64,000 nucleotides of DNA from Lepas anatifera (taxonomy: Eukaryota; Arthropoda; Thecostraca; Lepadidae): NCBI GenBank assembly GCA_034440635.1, contig JAOTON010001143.1:62001-126000 (forward strand), read 5' to 3'. The notes beneath the pieces were generated by a model. The model saw only the letters and a program-made list of their open reading frames with translations, ran no database searches and had not been told where the DNA came from. Shown here in pieces: positions 46,738 to 58,955 of this stretch. Position 1 is the first letter of the stretch. Each line of letters begins with the position of its first letter. The translations under genes and the position numbers were made by a program.

Positions 46738-47167
46738 CCAACCTAACCTAACCTAACCTAACCTAACCTAACCTAACCTAACCTAACCTAACCTAACCTA
46801 ACCTAACCTAACCTAACCTAACCTAACCTAACCTAACCTAACCTAACCTAACCTAACCTAACCTAACCTAACCTAACCTAACCTAACCTAACCTAACCTA
46901 ACCTAACCTAACCTAACCTAACCTAACCTAACCTAACCTAACCTAACCTAACCAAATCTAACCTAACCTAACCTAACCTAACCTAACCTAAGCTAAGCTA
47001 AGCTAAGCTAAGCTAAGCTAAGCTAAGCTAAGCTAAGCTAAGCTAAGCTTGCTAAGCTAAGCTAACCTAACCTAACCTAACCTAACCTAACCTAACCTAA
47101 CCTAACCTAACCTAACCTAACCTAACCTAACCTAACCTAACCTAACCTAACCTAACCTAACCTAACC
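46738..47167 (-). repeat. Interstitial arthropod telomere repeat
   Basis: About 86 units of CCTAA (TTAGG on the minus strand). A block at about 46989-47063 has changed to GCTAA (TTAGC). It begins after AAGCACAACC and ends at CCTAACCGTG. It is flanked by single-copy-looking DNA, so it is not the chromosome end of this window. Confidence 0.97.
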
Positions 47168-47519
47168 GTGCCTCGATGTAGTGAGCCGGCCGGCGGCGCA
47201 CCGAGCCAAGATTTGGTACGCTTTCACAACGGTGTTTACCTCTGGTACAAAGGTACCAATCGTCAGTTGGCTGATGATCAGTCAGCTGATGGTTTCCATA
47301 AGTTGACTGACGATCAGCTGCCATTGTCTTCGGTGTTTTGTTTATGTACGGCGATGAACGACGCGCGATTACGACGTTCAGGTTAAGTAAGTGCTGAAAA
47401 TCGGGGTTTAAGTGGGAATGGCGCTACGGGGCCTCACTGAAAGGAAAGAGGGTGTCTTGCTGATCCTGAAAATGTATCATTTCTATAGAAAATCTTTCGG
47501 GAAAGTGGACGTCTCATTT

Positions 47520-47852
47520 AAGATTAGCCCGAGTTTTTTGGAGAGGGGGCCAAACCCATGTCTGCCTCTCCTCCTGGGGGAGGAACGAATATTTTTTGCT
47601 CTACAGACCTAGTGTAAACACCTTTTTTCAGTGCTCGACAGACCTAGTATAAGCTACCTCTCCAAGTACATGATCACTCTGGAGGGGGTGGGAGCGAAGA
47701 TTGTTTTGCTCTACAGACATAGTGTGAACACCTTTTTTCAAAAATTTCTCCGGCGTTTGGGGAGGGGAGCCAAAGGATAGTTTGGCCCTTCTCCAGCGCC
47801 TTGGGGGGGGCATGGCCGGAATGCCCCCCCTGCGTCCAGCCCCTCCAACGGC
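47520..47852. mobile_element. Inverted relative of the element at 28437
   Basis: TTTTTTGCTCTACAGACCTA and ACCTTTTTTCA blocks occur two to three times, and the right end is CCCCCTGCGTCCAGCCCC. Rearranged. Confidence 0.5.
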
Positions 47853-47854
47853 AA

Positions 47855-49270
47855 GCGCAGACCACCGGATGTGACGTCACACCTCGTAGCATATAACATG
47901 GGAAAATTGAATTATTAAATTTCCAAAGTTTTGCAAAAAGAGGCCAAGAATCGAAAATAAAATGTTTATTCATTGCATTTGGGATAAAGTTGATTACCGC
48001 GTATTCTCACAAATTCGTAAGCGCGAAGTGCCTTTAGCAACAGTTTAACACACGGCTCAGTGATGAAGGAATTCCTTCACGCTCGTGTGACGTCACTCAG
48101 GCGTGGAGGAATCCCTCTTGAATGTACCTTTAAGTAAAGGTATCTTGCCCTGCGTCCGCCAATGATTAGCTGACGATGTATATCGATCGTCCATTCACCA
48201 ACCAAATGTCAAGTTTCGGCAGCAGTATGATAAAAATTTGAATAAAGGTATCTTTGAACAATACTAACTCTGCGCTCTCTTTCAAAAGCCGGCGTGGGAT
48301 GTTTGAATTTGTTTGTTTCAGGTTAGGCCACGATTCTTATTGTTGAAGTGGATGAGCCGTGATTTATCGGTGTTATTTCACAATTAGGTTTATCTAGATA
48401 TGAAAAGGAAGCAATCGGACATTCTGTCCTTCAAAAGTCCGAAGGAACCAGTGAGGTAAATCGCACTTATGTTATTAAAATTTTAGGCTCATCCCGGATG
48501 GAGAAGAACTTTGCATATAGTGGCACGTTAATATAAATATTTCCAATGAAAACGTGGTACCACTTTAATCAGCAGGATTCACTCTATAACATATCGGCGA
48601 CTTAAAAGTAGAATGCAGCAACTTACCTTGATTTCCAATAACCAGCGTAGATCGGGCGGGCGCACGGCTGCCGGCCGCGCAGTGACTGGCAGAAGCAGGG
48701 TGGCACGGTCACGTGACATCAAAACAATTTCATGCCAGCTGATGATTGAACGAACCTCGTATTCCGGAGATACTCAAATGGGTCAAGTAATGAGCGTTAA
48801 CGTCAAGTAAATGATGCAGTTCGATGTAATTTTAGCAATTGACCCCGGTCACGCTCACCAGAGGCGCTAGTGCTCCCTCCAAGATGGCCGCGAAAGAGGG
48901 ACTCCGAAAGGTAAACAACGTTAGTGGGCCCTGGGAATAGCATGGTAAGCGGTGAATTATACGTGTTTTTTGTTTGGTATGTGGCAGCAGCTTATAACCA
49001 GCCACTGCGGAAGGCAGAGAAGAATCCAAATTCGAAGAGTTTTTGGTCCCAAGGAGCAAAGCTTGCAGTAAGCATCAGGTTGAAATTTGCTGCCCCCCTC
49101 CACTTCTTTGCCAGTGGCGACGCTTGTGTTTGGAAACGCATTTTCCATCGTACATTCAAACTGGAATTTCAGACAGCTTGAAACAAATAAAAGGCGTATA
49201 TCTACCGAATTATTTCAAGATGTCAGTTTTCCGGGCTAAAAAGGAATGCAGCCACATGTGGCTGCACTCC
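47855..49270. other. Mostly unassigned intergenic DNA
   Basis: Apart from the short frame at 48400, only degenerate sequence was seen. Confidence 0.4.
48400..48459 (+). CDS. Short frame starting MKRKQSDILSF
   Basis: ATG at 48400 opens MKRKQSDILSFKSPKEPV. Proteins of the hAT-transposase-derived TTF/ZMYM group often start with a similar M-K-(R/K)-x-x-x-I-L-S-F-F segment. AG|GTAAAT at 48455 could be a donor, or the frame simply ends at TAA. No downstream exon was found, so it may be a transposon scrap or chance. Confidence 0.25.
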   Translation: MKRKQSDILSFKSPKEPVR

Positions 49271-49272
49271 TG

Positions 49273-49544
49273 CAGGCGGATCCAGGGGGACGGCAAAGTG
49301 GGCACATGCCCCATAGGCAGATCCAAGGGGCAAATGGAGTATGTGCCCCCACCATCGACCCTCAGCGCCCCCTGAAATGGCCACGCCCCTGAAATTTCGC
49401 TTCCCACCACCACCCCCTCCCAGGATACAAAAGTCGGCTCCCACCGATAAGGTTTTGCTCCCATCCGATAGGGTTTCCCGGTCAAGAATGGTGCGCCGCC
49501 CCCGGGAAGGTGTCCCCTGATCGGCAATCCTGGATCCGCCTATG
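49273..49544 (-). mobile_element. GGCGGATCCAGG inverted-repeat element
   Basis: CAGGCGGATCCAGGGGGAC at left and AATCCTGGATCCGCCTATG at right, about 270 bp. The interior has AGGATACAAAAGTCGG and GGTGTCCCCTGATCGGC, shared in reverse with 55419 and 58956. Confidence 0.85.
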
Positions 49545-49828
49545 ATGACGGCCCAAGGATTAGGGCTTACTCCTGCTAGAAGCAGGCTCAAGGGAGTGGA
49601 AGGAGGCATAAGCGGAACTGGAGATTGCCTCACAGCCAGTCTGCAAAGTATGGCAGCATGCCAGACGAGTCGCACCAGCCATCTAAAATTCTCGCACCAC
49701 CAGCCTCCAAAAATTTGCACCAATCTGCCACATACCAGGGAAAAAATGCAACCATTCCTACCCCTACAATGCAATGCTACCTCAATTATTAGTCAGTTAA
49801 GGACTTTTTATAAGGCACCTCCTGTGTC

Positions 49829-50678
49829 TTAACACGCGCATTGACGGGGGTCTGAGCCACCTTCGCATTGACGGGGGGCGGGTACCCGCCCCCTAAGATC
49901 TCGAGAACCACGGTAGGTAGCGAAAAACGGTAAACGGCGTTGGGCTGCCCATCCACTTCTCCATCGAAAATATTTGAACCATTTTTTTGTCAGGTCACAT
50001 TTAAGGTCACGAGAGGTCAAAACATGCCCGTCATAGGGATAACATGTAAAATTCAGTTTTTCGGGCATTACATCTGAACAAGTAAGGATAGAGCAAAACG
50101 ACTTAAACTTTATGAATCCTCTTAGCAAGCCGAATCGAATGATATATAATTTGACCTTGCTAGGTCAAATCAAAGATTTGACCTGACCTGAGGTCAGGTC
50201 AAGGTCAAATTATATAAAATGCATATCATTAGAACCGCAAAGCCCAGGCAAGTCTAATGCAGCTAAAATAAATGCTCTATCACCATCCGTTACTGAGTTA
50301 TTTCGTACAAACCATTTTTCCCATGTATTTCCAATGGAGAGGTCATGCCTCGTACCTGACCTTAGGTCATCGATATCAAAAATACCGGAACATATGTTAG
50401 AGAACTCGGTGGGGCCATTATGTGATATGAGTTTCAATCGGATAAGTTCACCCTGCTCCGACTTATGCTATCTTAAACTTTTTTTGAGGTCGGGTCACTT
50501 GACCTGTACTGGTGACCTGACCTGAGATGATCTAACCTTAAAATTTTCACAGAAGTTGTAAAAATGATGAGGGAAAAGGTATACCAAGTACGGCGGCGCT
50601 ACGCGCCGCCGTTTTTCTACTGTCTCCGAAAAACCCGAGGGGGGGCGGGTACCCGCCCCCCGTCAATGCGCGTGTTAA
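49829..50678 (+). mobile_element. Type A TTAA element
   Basis: TTAA at 49829-49832 and 50675-50678. Very close to the copies at 45254, 54002 and 12097. Its right TTAA is the left TTAA of the adjacent type B. Confidence 0.95.
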
Positions 50679-51711
50679 CCCGCGCCCCACCGGGGGTCCG
50701 GCGCCACCTTCGCCCCACCGGGGGGGCCATCGATGGCCCCCCTCTAACTCCGAAAATATGGGGGTTAGCGCAAATCTGCGAAGTGCAATAGAAAGCTCGC
50801 GTGAAATCAGTAAGAAGTTACTTCACATGTTTTAGTGCTCAGGTCAATGGTTTGACCTCCAGAGGTCAAATTAGGTCAATATCGGCTATTTTCACTCAAA
50901 TATGCAATGATTAAGCAAACTGGGCATAACTCTTATGTCATTAGAGATATTGAGGCCTGGTAAAGTACATTTGATAGGAAATTGCCAGTACTTTTTCCGC
51001 TATGTGGAACGTAAAGACCTCCCGCCAGTGGTTTGACCTCCAGAGGTCACCTCGTGACCTAATATGACCTGAGGTCATGAAAGGTCACAAAGTGACCTAG
51101 CCGTATATCAAATGAAAGCCAGTGACAAGACAAATACGATGGTGTTTGTTTCACCGCTCTAGCTTAATTAGGTCAAAAGTTATTGTCAAAATACTGTTTT
51201 TGACCTCTGGTGACCTTGGATGACCTTGGAAAAGTCAAAGGGCAAATATGACCCCTGGGATCCGTGAAAGGGTGTCCAAAAACGCTGTTCTGAGCAGTCT
51301 GAGTATTTGCAATCATTGTTGTGGCTTTTATATCATGAAACAGGTTTTCCCCATGCTTTTCCAATGGGAGAGGTCACCTCGTGACCTGACCTCAGGGCAC
51401 GAAATCGAAAAATCCCGGATATACACCTTGTAGACCCTGGAGGGGCCATGAAGTGTAGGAAGTTTCAAATCGATCGACTTTGAAATGTAGCTCTTACAGA
51501 GCTCTAAAGTTGAAGTGAGGTGACCTTGGTTGACCTGGTCTGGTGACCTGACCTTGGGTGACCCGGAGTAAAAATTTTCAGGGATGATGGGAAAATGATG
51601 CAGTGAGAGGTAGAGCCCTCAACCGCGGTGCTGCGCCTCGTCGTTTTTCTGCTATCCCGGTAAAACCTTAGGGGGGCCATCGATGCCCCTTCTCGGTGGG
51701 GCGAGGGTTAA
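50675..51711 (-). mobile_element. Type B TTAA element abutting a type A
   Basis: TTAACCCGCGCCCCACCGGG at left and GGTGGGGCGAGGGTTAA at right, reverse to the copy at 25526. I count about 22 AGGTCA/TGACCT hexamers. Confidence 0.95.
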
Positions 51712-51862
51712 TGGCTATTCAGCGATTATTTGTTTAGTTTAAGTGTCATTCACCTCGCAAATTCGCACCAGGTTGATAAAGTTCGCACCACTCGGTCCTG
51801 TCTCCAAGGGAACTCGCACGGACGAGATCTCGTCGAAAATGCCATACTTTGCACACTGGCCT

Positions 51863-52713
51863 CACAGCACCGTACCAGGTGGATGTGAATGGAAGTCAGA
51901 TGGCTGAAAATGTCTGCAACAGACAGCAGCATTTGAGCCTATCTTCTTCCCAATTCACAGTTTCGACTTCCACTGCTTGGACAGCACCTTATCCTGAGGA
52001 AATTTGTGAAAGCTGAGACTTGGACACTTCCTTCGGAGGGATACACACTGAGGAACGCAGCAGTTCTGATTGGATGTTATGGTTATCCGTCTCACGTCCA
52101 TTTTCCTTGAACTTTCCAAGAATATATCAAACAAGAAAATAACTCAGTCTTCAATATTCACGTCCACCCAACATGAAATACACTGTTTCATAGCAACGAG
52201 TTCACCACGACTGAAAATAAACTTTCAAAAGCTATATCGCGTTCAACGATGCGCCGGATATGAAGCAGCCGCGCCAGACGTCAGTCCCTCTACTGGCGTT
52301 TTCAAAAAAATCCGCCAGGTGCCAACACTTTCGATGACCGAGGCCAATGCCACCAGCGGAGACTATTCTGGTGCACTGAATTTTCACCGCCGCCTGATTA
52401 AAAATTGGAAAGGTAATAGAAAAGTAGTATTTGCATAGATATAACATGCGAAACGCCTATAACATTACTCTATTGCCTTGGGCAGAAGGGGGGCGGAAGC
52501 GGGCGTATGAACACCAAGTAGAGATGCAATATTTAAAGCCCGTGAAAGTCCAATGGAGAGAGAAGAGGGGAAAGGCTAGAGAATCGGGACAAGCGGCGAG
52601 CGAAGCTCGCAGATATGCGAGCGAAGCGAGCATCAGGTGATTTCTGGGGAGGCCGCGGCGTTCGCCAACGTAGCCGGCGATGCCGCTGCCGACGCAGGCG
52701 ATAGCACCGCAGG
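51863..52713. other. Unassigned DNA
   Basis: No gene seen. A short G+C stretch with repeated GCGAGCGAAGC lies at 52595-52632. Confidence 0.4.
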
Positions 52714-53681
52714 TTAACCCTCGCCCCACCGGGGCCGGGGGGCCATCGATGGCCCCCTAAGGTTTTTCCGGGATAGCAGAAAAACGACGAGGCGCAGCAC
52801 CGCGGTTGAGGGCTCTACCTCTTGAAATTTTTTACCCCGGGTCACCCAAGGTCAGGTCACCAGACGAGGTCAACCAAGGTCACCTCACTTCAACTTTAGA
52901 GCTCTGTGAGAGCTACATTTCAAAGTCGATCGATTTGAAACTTCCTACACTTCATGACCCCTCCAGGGTCTACAAGGTGTATATCCGGGATTTTTCGATT
53001 TCGTGCCCTGAGGTCAGGTCACGAGGCGACCTCTCCCATTGGAAAAGCATGGGAAAACCTGTTTCATGATATAAAAGCCACAAAAATGATTGCAAATACT
53101 CAGACTGCTCAGAACAGCGTTTTTGGACACCCTTTCACGGATCCCAGGGGTCATATTTGCCCTTTGACTTTTCCAAGGTCATCCAAGGTCACCAGAGGTC
53201 AAAAACAGTATATTGACAATAACTTTTGACCTAATTAAGCTAGAGCGGTGAAACAAACACCATCGTGTTTGTCTTGTCACTGGCTTTCATTTGATATACG
53301 GCAAGGTCATTTTTGGACCTTTTGTGACCTCAGGTCATATTAGGTCACGAGGTGACCTCTGGAGGTCAAACCACTGGCGGGAGGTCTTTACGTTCCAAAT
53401 AGCGGAAAAAGTACTGGCAATTTCCTATCAAATGTTATTTACCAGGCCTCAATAGCTCTAATGACATAAGAGTTATGTCCAGTTTGCTTAATCATTGCAT
53501 ATTTGAATGAAAATAGCCGATCTTGACCTAATTTGACCTCTGGAGGTCAAACCATTGACCTGAGCACTAAAACACGTGAAGTAATTTCTTACTGAATTCA
53601 CGCGAGCCTTCTATTCCTATAGCCATCGATGGCCCCCGGTGGGGCGAAGGTGGCGCCGGACTCCGGTGGGGCGCGGGTTAA
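52714..53681 (+). mobile_element. Type B TTAA element
   Basis: TTAA at 52714-52717 and 53678-53681; close to the copy at 25526. The left subterminal part lacks about 25 bp and the right palindrome is damaged. Its right TTAA is the start of the type F element. Confidence 0.93.
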
Positions 53682-55314
53682 AGGGAGATACGAGAAAAAA
53701 TTATTATTGTGGTTTCTCGCTATTTGAAAAATCCTGATAACGAAACTGTCAATTATTTTTGTATCTTCGGCAAAATTTTGGGAGGCCGCTCACTTATTAT
53801 CGAAATAGTTTAATAGTTCCGATAAAATGCTGAGACCTTCACCTATCACTTACATTTCGAAAACTATTTAAAGTTGAAAAATAATGTATTTTTGTAACAA
53901 AAATGTCTGTTCTCCTGTATTTGTATTTGAATTTATTTTACAAAGCCTTTAAAAAATACAAAATTAATTAGATTGACCTAGAAACGGAAAAACATAATTA
54001 CTTAACACGCGCATTGACGGGGGTCTGAGCCACCTTTCGCATTGACGGTGGGGGGCGGGTACCCGCCCCCCCTAAGATCTCGAGAACCACGGTAGGTAGC
54101 GAAAAACGGTAAACGGCGTTGGGCTGCCCATCCACTTTTCCATCGAAAATATTTGAACTATTTTTTTGTCAGGTCACATTTAAGGTCACGAGAGGTCAAA
54201 ACATGCCCGTCATAGGGATAACATGTAAATTCAGTTTTTCGGCCATGAAATCTGAACAAGTAAAGATAGAGCAAAACGACTTGAACCATATGAATCCTCT
54301 CAGCAAGCCGAATCGAATGATATATAATTTGACCTTGCTAGGTCAAATCAAGGATTTGACCTGACCTGAGGTCAAGTCAGGGTCAAATTATATAAAATGC
54401 ATATCATTAGAACCGCAAAGCCCAGGCGAGTCTAATGCAGCTAAAATAAATGCTCTATCGCCATCCGTTACTGAGTTATTCCGTAAAAACTATTTTTCCT
54501 ATGTATTTCCAATGGAGAGGTCATGCCTCGTACCTGACTTTAGGTCATCGATATAAAAATACCGGAACATGTTTTAGAGAACTCGGTGGGGCCATTATGT
54601 GATGTGAGTTTCAATCGGATAAGTTCACCCTGCTCCGACTTATGCTATCTTAAACTTTTTTTGAGGTCGGGTCACTTGACCTGTACTGGTGACCTGACCT
54701 GAGATGACCTAACCTTAAAATTTTCACAGAAGTTGTAAAAATGATGAGGGAAAAGGTATACCAAGTACGGCGGCGCTACGCGCCGCCGTTTTTCTGCTGC
54801 CTCCGAAAAACCCGAGGGGGGCGGGTACCCGCCCCCGTCAATGCGCGTGTTAAGTCTTCAGCCGTTTCGTACCTCGGGTCTTGTGTCGTCTTTTGCTTCA
54901 ACCCCAGGATGACGAAGCTTTTGCGTCAGAAAGTTCACGTGACCCCCTTTGAGGTGGCTGCACGTTCTGAGTGATCAATTGTGATTTCTTAAAAGTTCTA
55001 TATTCATGTTTTGATATTATTTTGGGCTGTTAGCTTTTTTAAAATATTTTTTTCTTTAACAGTTCGAAACTTTCAAGTCACTGCTTAGGAAAAATAGGAC
55101 CATTTTTTTAGAGAAATTGATAGGCCAAGCCGGGGGTACATCATTTAAACTGATATGAGTTGTACCGGTAGAGTCGTCTAGAAATGTTGATTTTGAGAGT
55201 GATTCTCAGGCATTTACAGGCCGAATTCGCAAAAATGAGAATAGGTCTCCTGAAACAACTTTTAATGACCTTTTGATCTAGCTAATAAATTTTTTTGGCG
55301 TATCTCCCTTTAAG
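53678..55314. mobile_element. Type F TTAA element carrying a type A insertion
   Basis: TTAAAGGGAGATACGAG at left and GGCGTATCTCCCTTTAA at right are inverted. The 1.6-kb span contains the type A at 54002-54853; without it the element is about 780 bp, AT-rich and noncoding. Confidence 0.75.
54002..54853 (+). mobile_element. Type A TTAA element, intact
   Basis: TTAA at 54002-54005 and 54850-54853, perfect ends and both palindromes. Confidence 0.95.
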
Positions 55315-55340
55315 CTGCCGGAGGCCGGCTCGCTAAATCG

Positions 55341-55395
55341 AGGTTAGGCTAGGTTAGGATAAGTTAGGATATGTAAGGTTAGATTAGGTTAGACT
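55341..55395 (+). repeat. Degenerate TTAGG telomere-like repeat
   Basis: About ten TTAGG/TTAGA-like units on the plus strand with point changes; an older interstitial patch. Confidence 0.7.
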
Positions 55396-55418
55396 AGCTC
55401 GATCCTCGCCGTCTCTAC

Positions 55419-55663
55419 CATAGGCGGATCCAGGATTGCCGATCGGAGGGGCACCTTCCCGGGGGCGCCACCCGGACCAGGGGGCGCCACTTATGACCGG
55501 CAAAACCTAGCAGGTGGGCGACAAATCCTATCGGTGGGCACCGACTTTTGTATCCTGGGGGAGGGGTGGGAAGCAGCACTTCAGAGGGGCGCCATCGACC
55601 TTTCAGGGGGCGCCGAGGGTCGATCGGGGGCACGTGCCCCCTTGCCCCCTGGATCCGCCTATG
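55419..55663 (+). mobile_element. GGCGGATCCAGG inverted-repeat element
   Basis: CATAGGCGGATCCAGG and CCTGGATCCGCCTATG are perfect inverted ends. G+C-rich, about 245 bp. Confidence 0.9.
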
Positions 55664-56277
55664 GTCTCTTCCCACCACACACACTGCACTTGATCCGCCT
55701 ACTTCAGGCTGTTTGAGAGTAAGAAACTAGTACCGAAGCAGTTCGTAAAAAACGTTATTTGAAAGGTAAATCAGTATTTGCAGGATAACTAATCTCAAAA
55801 ATATTTTTGAATACTAAATTATTTAGTATTATTGTATAAACATTTTCCTCAAGGTATAAAATGTTTATTTTTTAACATCTCCGTTTGCGCAGAAGACGTA
55901 AATAACGAAATCGCCATTCATTTCTACGCTAAGGTCAGCGTTGCTACCGTGGAAATGCCGCGATTTCTCCGGTAATTTAGTGACTGTGTTTAAGGATTTG
56001 ACACTGGTAAGTGTGCTAAATACTTAAAATATGTTCCATACTACCCTACGAATGCATTAGAATGTCACTGTTTCTATATGATATAAACAATTTCAGAGCG
56101 ATGGCCGCCTTTAGCAAAGTGCTCCCGGATTTAGGTTCTAAGTTTATAGTTTGGTATATTGGTCGGGCGTTGTGTGTGCGTCTTCCCTAGCATGAATGTA
56201 AATTTTGCTTTGTTAAGCCGGAATAGGTACATAAGAGGAGAGAAGGATACATCATATAATAATGCACCTTTTGCGTC
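55664..56277. other. Unassigned AT-rich DNA
   Basis: No gene or repeat recognised. Confidence 0.4.
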
Positions 56278-57188
56278 TTAACACCCGCACTGGAGGGGGT
56301 CTGGCACTAACGCGCACTGGAGGGGGCCTGGTAGGCCCCCCTATGATCTCGGAAACTAAGAGGGTTAGAAAAACGCCACTTGGTAGGTGGGTGGGGGCTA
56401 TGGTGATCTACATGATGACCAATTTTCATTGACGTAGGTCAATATATTCAGGGTCAAACGAAGTCGTAAAGGTCAAATATTGGCCATGCTGGGATCGATT
56501 GGTAAATGCTGTGATTATGCAGGAAAATGGCGGGAATCAGCTAAAGACGGACAAGGTTCATAGAGAAGGGGTCTCAAAGAGGGTTCCCCACAACTTTTGG
56601 GTCAAGGTCATTCAAGGTCATTGACCTTTAAGGTCACCATATGGTATACTACTTATTATTTACACTTTGACTAACACTGTAGCCACTGTTTGGCGGGAAA
56701 TGAGGATTGACCTTTCCCAATGACCTTTGACCTTGACCTTTGTATTGGGGTACCCTACCGATGACGTCATTGCATAATATATGTCAGACGGGGTAACGTC
56801 ATTTGGCCGGACGCACAGTGGTCAGTGACCTTGAAAGTGCAGATATAACCTTGACCTGTGACCTTTGACCTTGACCTTGACTTTCATGTGAAGTGACCTT
56901 GACATATAGTCCCGCTTATATGACGTTATGACGTCACCACTCGGTCTTCAATGCAAGCTAACTGGTCCGACCGCGCGTTTACGGCGATCTCAAAATGCAG
57001 GTCTGACTTTGAAAGCCTATAAGTCAAAAATATTCGGCCGATTTTCAAAAAGTGTTCACCAATCGACGCGCTATTAAATTCTGTTAAATTTGGCCACGTT
57101 TCGTTTTTCGGCTTCAAGTGGTTCTCCGGCCACCTCGGAAAAACAGGTGGGGGAGGCCTCCGAGGCCCCCCTCCAGTGCGCGTGTTAA
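56278..57188. mobile_element. Type D TTAA element
   Basis: TTAACACCCGCACTGGAGGG at left, CCCTCCAGTGCGCGTGTTAA at right, with a palindrome GGGGGCCTGGTAGGCCCCC next to the left end and GGAGGCCTCCGAGGCC at the right. Many TTGACCTTGACC motifs. The most intact type D copy. Confidence 0.9.
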
Positions 57189-58036
57189 ATGAAATTGAGA
57201 AATATGTGAATACATTTATTGAAAAATATGATAAATATCTGGTTGGTATTTGAGTTAGATGATTAATAGCACTTTGCACATTCTTTCCTGTTTTTTTTTG
57301 CTTTGCTCATGCCTGTTTCAAAAATGTGTTAAGTGCCTCTAAATCAGTGGGGAAAACTGTGGTCAGCGTTCCCAAGAATAGCTATGTTCCCAATAATGGG
57401 AACATTGACCCATGTTTGGCAACGCATGTTCCATAAATGGAAACGCACGTTCCCAAGGATGGGAACGCCCGGAACGATGTTTTCAGAAAACACAACAGGA
57501 GCTTAGAAAACATAAGGGGAATCTTTCTACCTGGTCAATTTTAATTCTTCTTAAAATTTGAGGGGGAGTTCTACTTTGAATTAGAAAATCTGTCTTTGAA
57601 CGCTCCCTCAAATATTCGTCTAAACTGTGCGATCCAGCCCCAACAATAAAGAACGATGAAAAATTGCTCTGAAACTGTGCAGCCAGACAGGTATTATTTT
57701 TTTAGGTAATTTTCGGATAAAGTCAACGAAAAACAGCAGAATAAAAACAAATTTCCAAAATTTTAGACTGCAAAAATATATTTTCTTGGTGTCACACAGT
57801 TGGTGCCCACCATGTGCTGACAAATGAGGAAATAGAGGAAAACCGGCCTTTCGTCTGTTTAGGAAGTAAGTAGTGCTTAAAAGTGGTATTTTCACATTTC
57901 CCAAGCTGTTTTATATTGATTTTTATCAGAACGTTTTTAGATCCTGTACTTTTTGTCCCCAAGATTGTTTGAATTATTCCGTAGTGTTTTGATGAATTAT
58001 GGTGCGCCAATGCATCAACTCGATATTTTCTACTGG

Positions 58037-58396
58037 GCCAGTCTGCAAAGTATGGCAGCAGGCCAGACGAGTCGCACCAGCCATCTAAAATTCTCGCCCC
58101 ACCAGCCTCCAAAAATTAGCACCAATCTGCCAAATACCAGGGAGAAAAGTGCACCCATTCCTACTCACACGATGCAATGCTACCTCTACCATCAGTTAGT
58201 TAAGGACTTTTTATAAGGGCCCCCTCATGTGTCTTAATAACCAATCAGCCATTCTTTGTTTAGTTTAAGCGTCACCTTCCTCGCACCAGTCTCGCAAATT
58301 CGCATCAGGTTGATAAAATTCGCACCACTCGGTCCTATCTCCAAGGGCTCTCGCACCGACGAGATCTCGTCGAAAATGTCATGGTTTGCACACTGG
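58037..58396 (+). mobile_element. CCAGTCTGCAAAG element, intact
   Basis: About 360 bp with CCAGTCTGCAAAGTATGGCA and GTCATGGTTTGCACACTGG ends. Contains CGACGAGATCTCGTCG, a 16-bp palindrome near one end, and the empty site GTGTCTTAATAACC. Confidence 0.9.
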
Positions 58397-58414
58397 CTAC
58401 TGTTGTGCTTCATT

Positions 58415-58690
58415 CATAGGCAGATCCAGGCGGGGAAAGAGGGTCATGTTCCCCCGATCGACCCTCGGCGATCCCCCCTCCCATCGACCCTCGGCGACCC
58501 CCTGATCGACCCTCGTCGCAACCCCCCCCGATTAACCCTTGGCGCCCCTTGAAATGGACACGGCATCCCCCCTGAAAGTTCGATGGCGCCCCCTGATATG
58601 TCGCTTCCCACCGCCCCCACCCGCCCCCAAGGATGCAAAAATCCGATAGGATTTTGCGCCCACCTAATAGGTGTTGCCTTGGGTCTCAAG
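58415..58690 (+). mobile_element. GGCGGATCCAGG-related element, one end missing
   Basis: CATAGGCAGATCCAGGCGG at left and three CGACCCTCGGCGA-like units inside; the right end was not found. Confidence 0.55.
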
Positions 58691-58955
58691 CTCCCCCTCA
58701 AGATATCAGAGTGCATGTAGTAAAAACATACGCGGAGACCGATCGAAGGCAATGGCGGGAGATGCTTGACACCCTAGGCCCCCCCTCCCCAAAGAAGTCC
58801 AGGATGTGATAATTGGCCACTTTGTGATAGAATGTGGCACCCTCTGCTCGGATAACGCCCCCTCCCTTTCGAAAAAACTTAAATCCGCCTATTCCTCCTT
58901 CTACTCCTTTATGCCTGCTTCTTGCAGGGGTAGACCTTTATCCTTTGGCCGCTAT

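Larger units (their letters stand above)
49638..51862 (+). mobile_element. CCAGTCTGCAAAG element split by two TTAA insertions
   Basis: Left end CCAGTCTGCAAAGTATGGCA and right end TGCCATACTTTGCACACTGG form inverted repeats. The body breaks at CCTGTGTC|TTAA and resumes at 51708 (TTAATGGCTATTCAGCG), as in the intact copy at 58037. A type A and a type B element sit together at that one TTAA. Confidence 0.9.

Noticed and set aside
45254..50128. Similar short proteins beginning MTSRDLKCDLTKKW in several places
   Set aside because: They are chance frames in repeated type A elements; stops and frameshifts differ between copies and no domain is visible.
49829..50678. piggyBac or other transposase gene in the TTAA elements
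   Set aside because: All copies are under about 1.1 kb and none has a long conserved frame or a DDE/DDD motif; they are non-autonomous.
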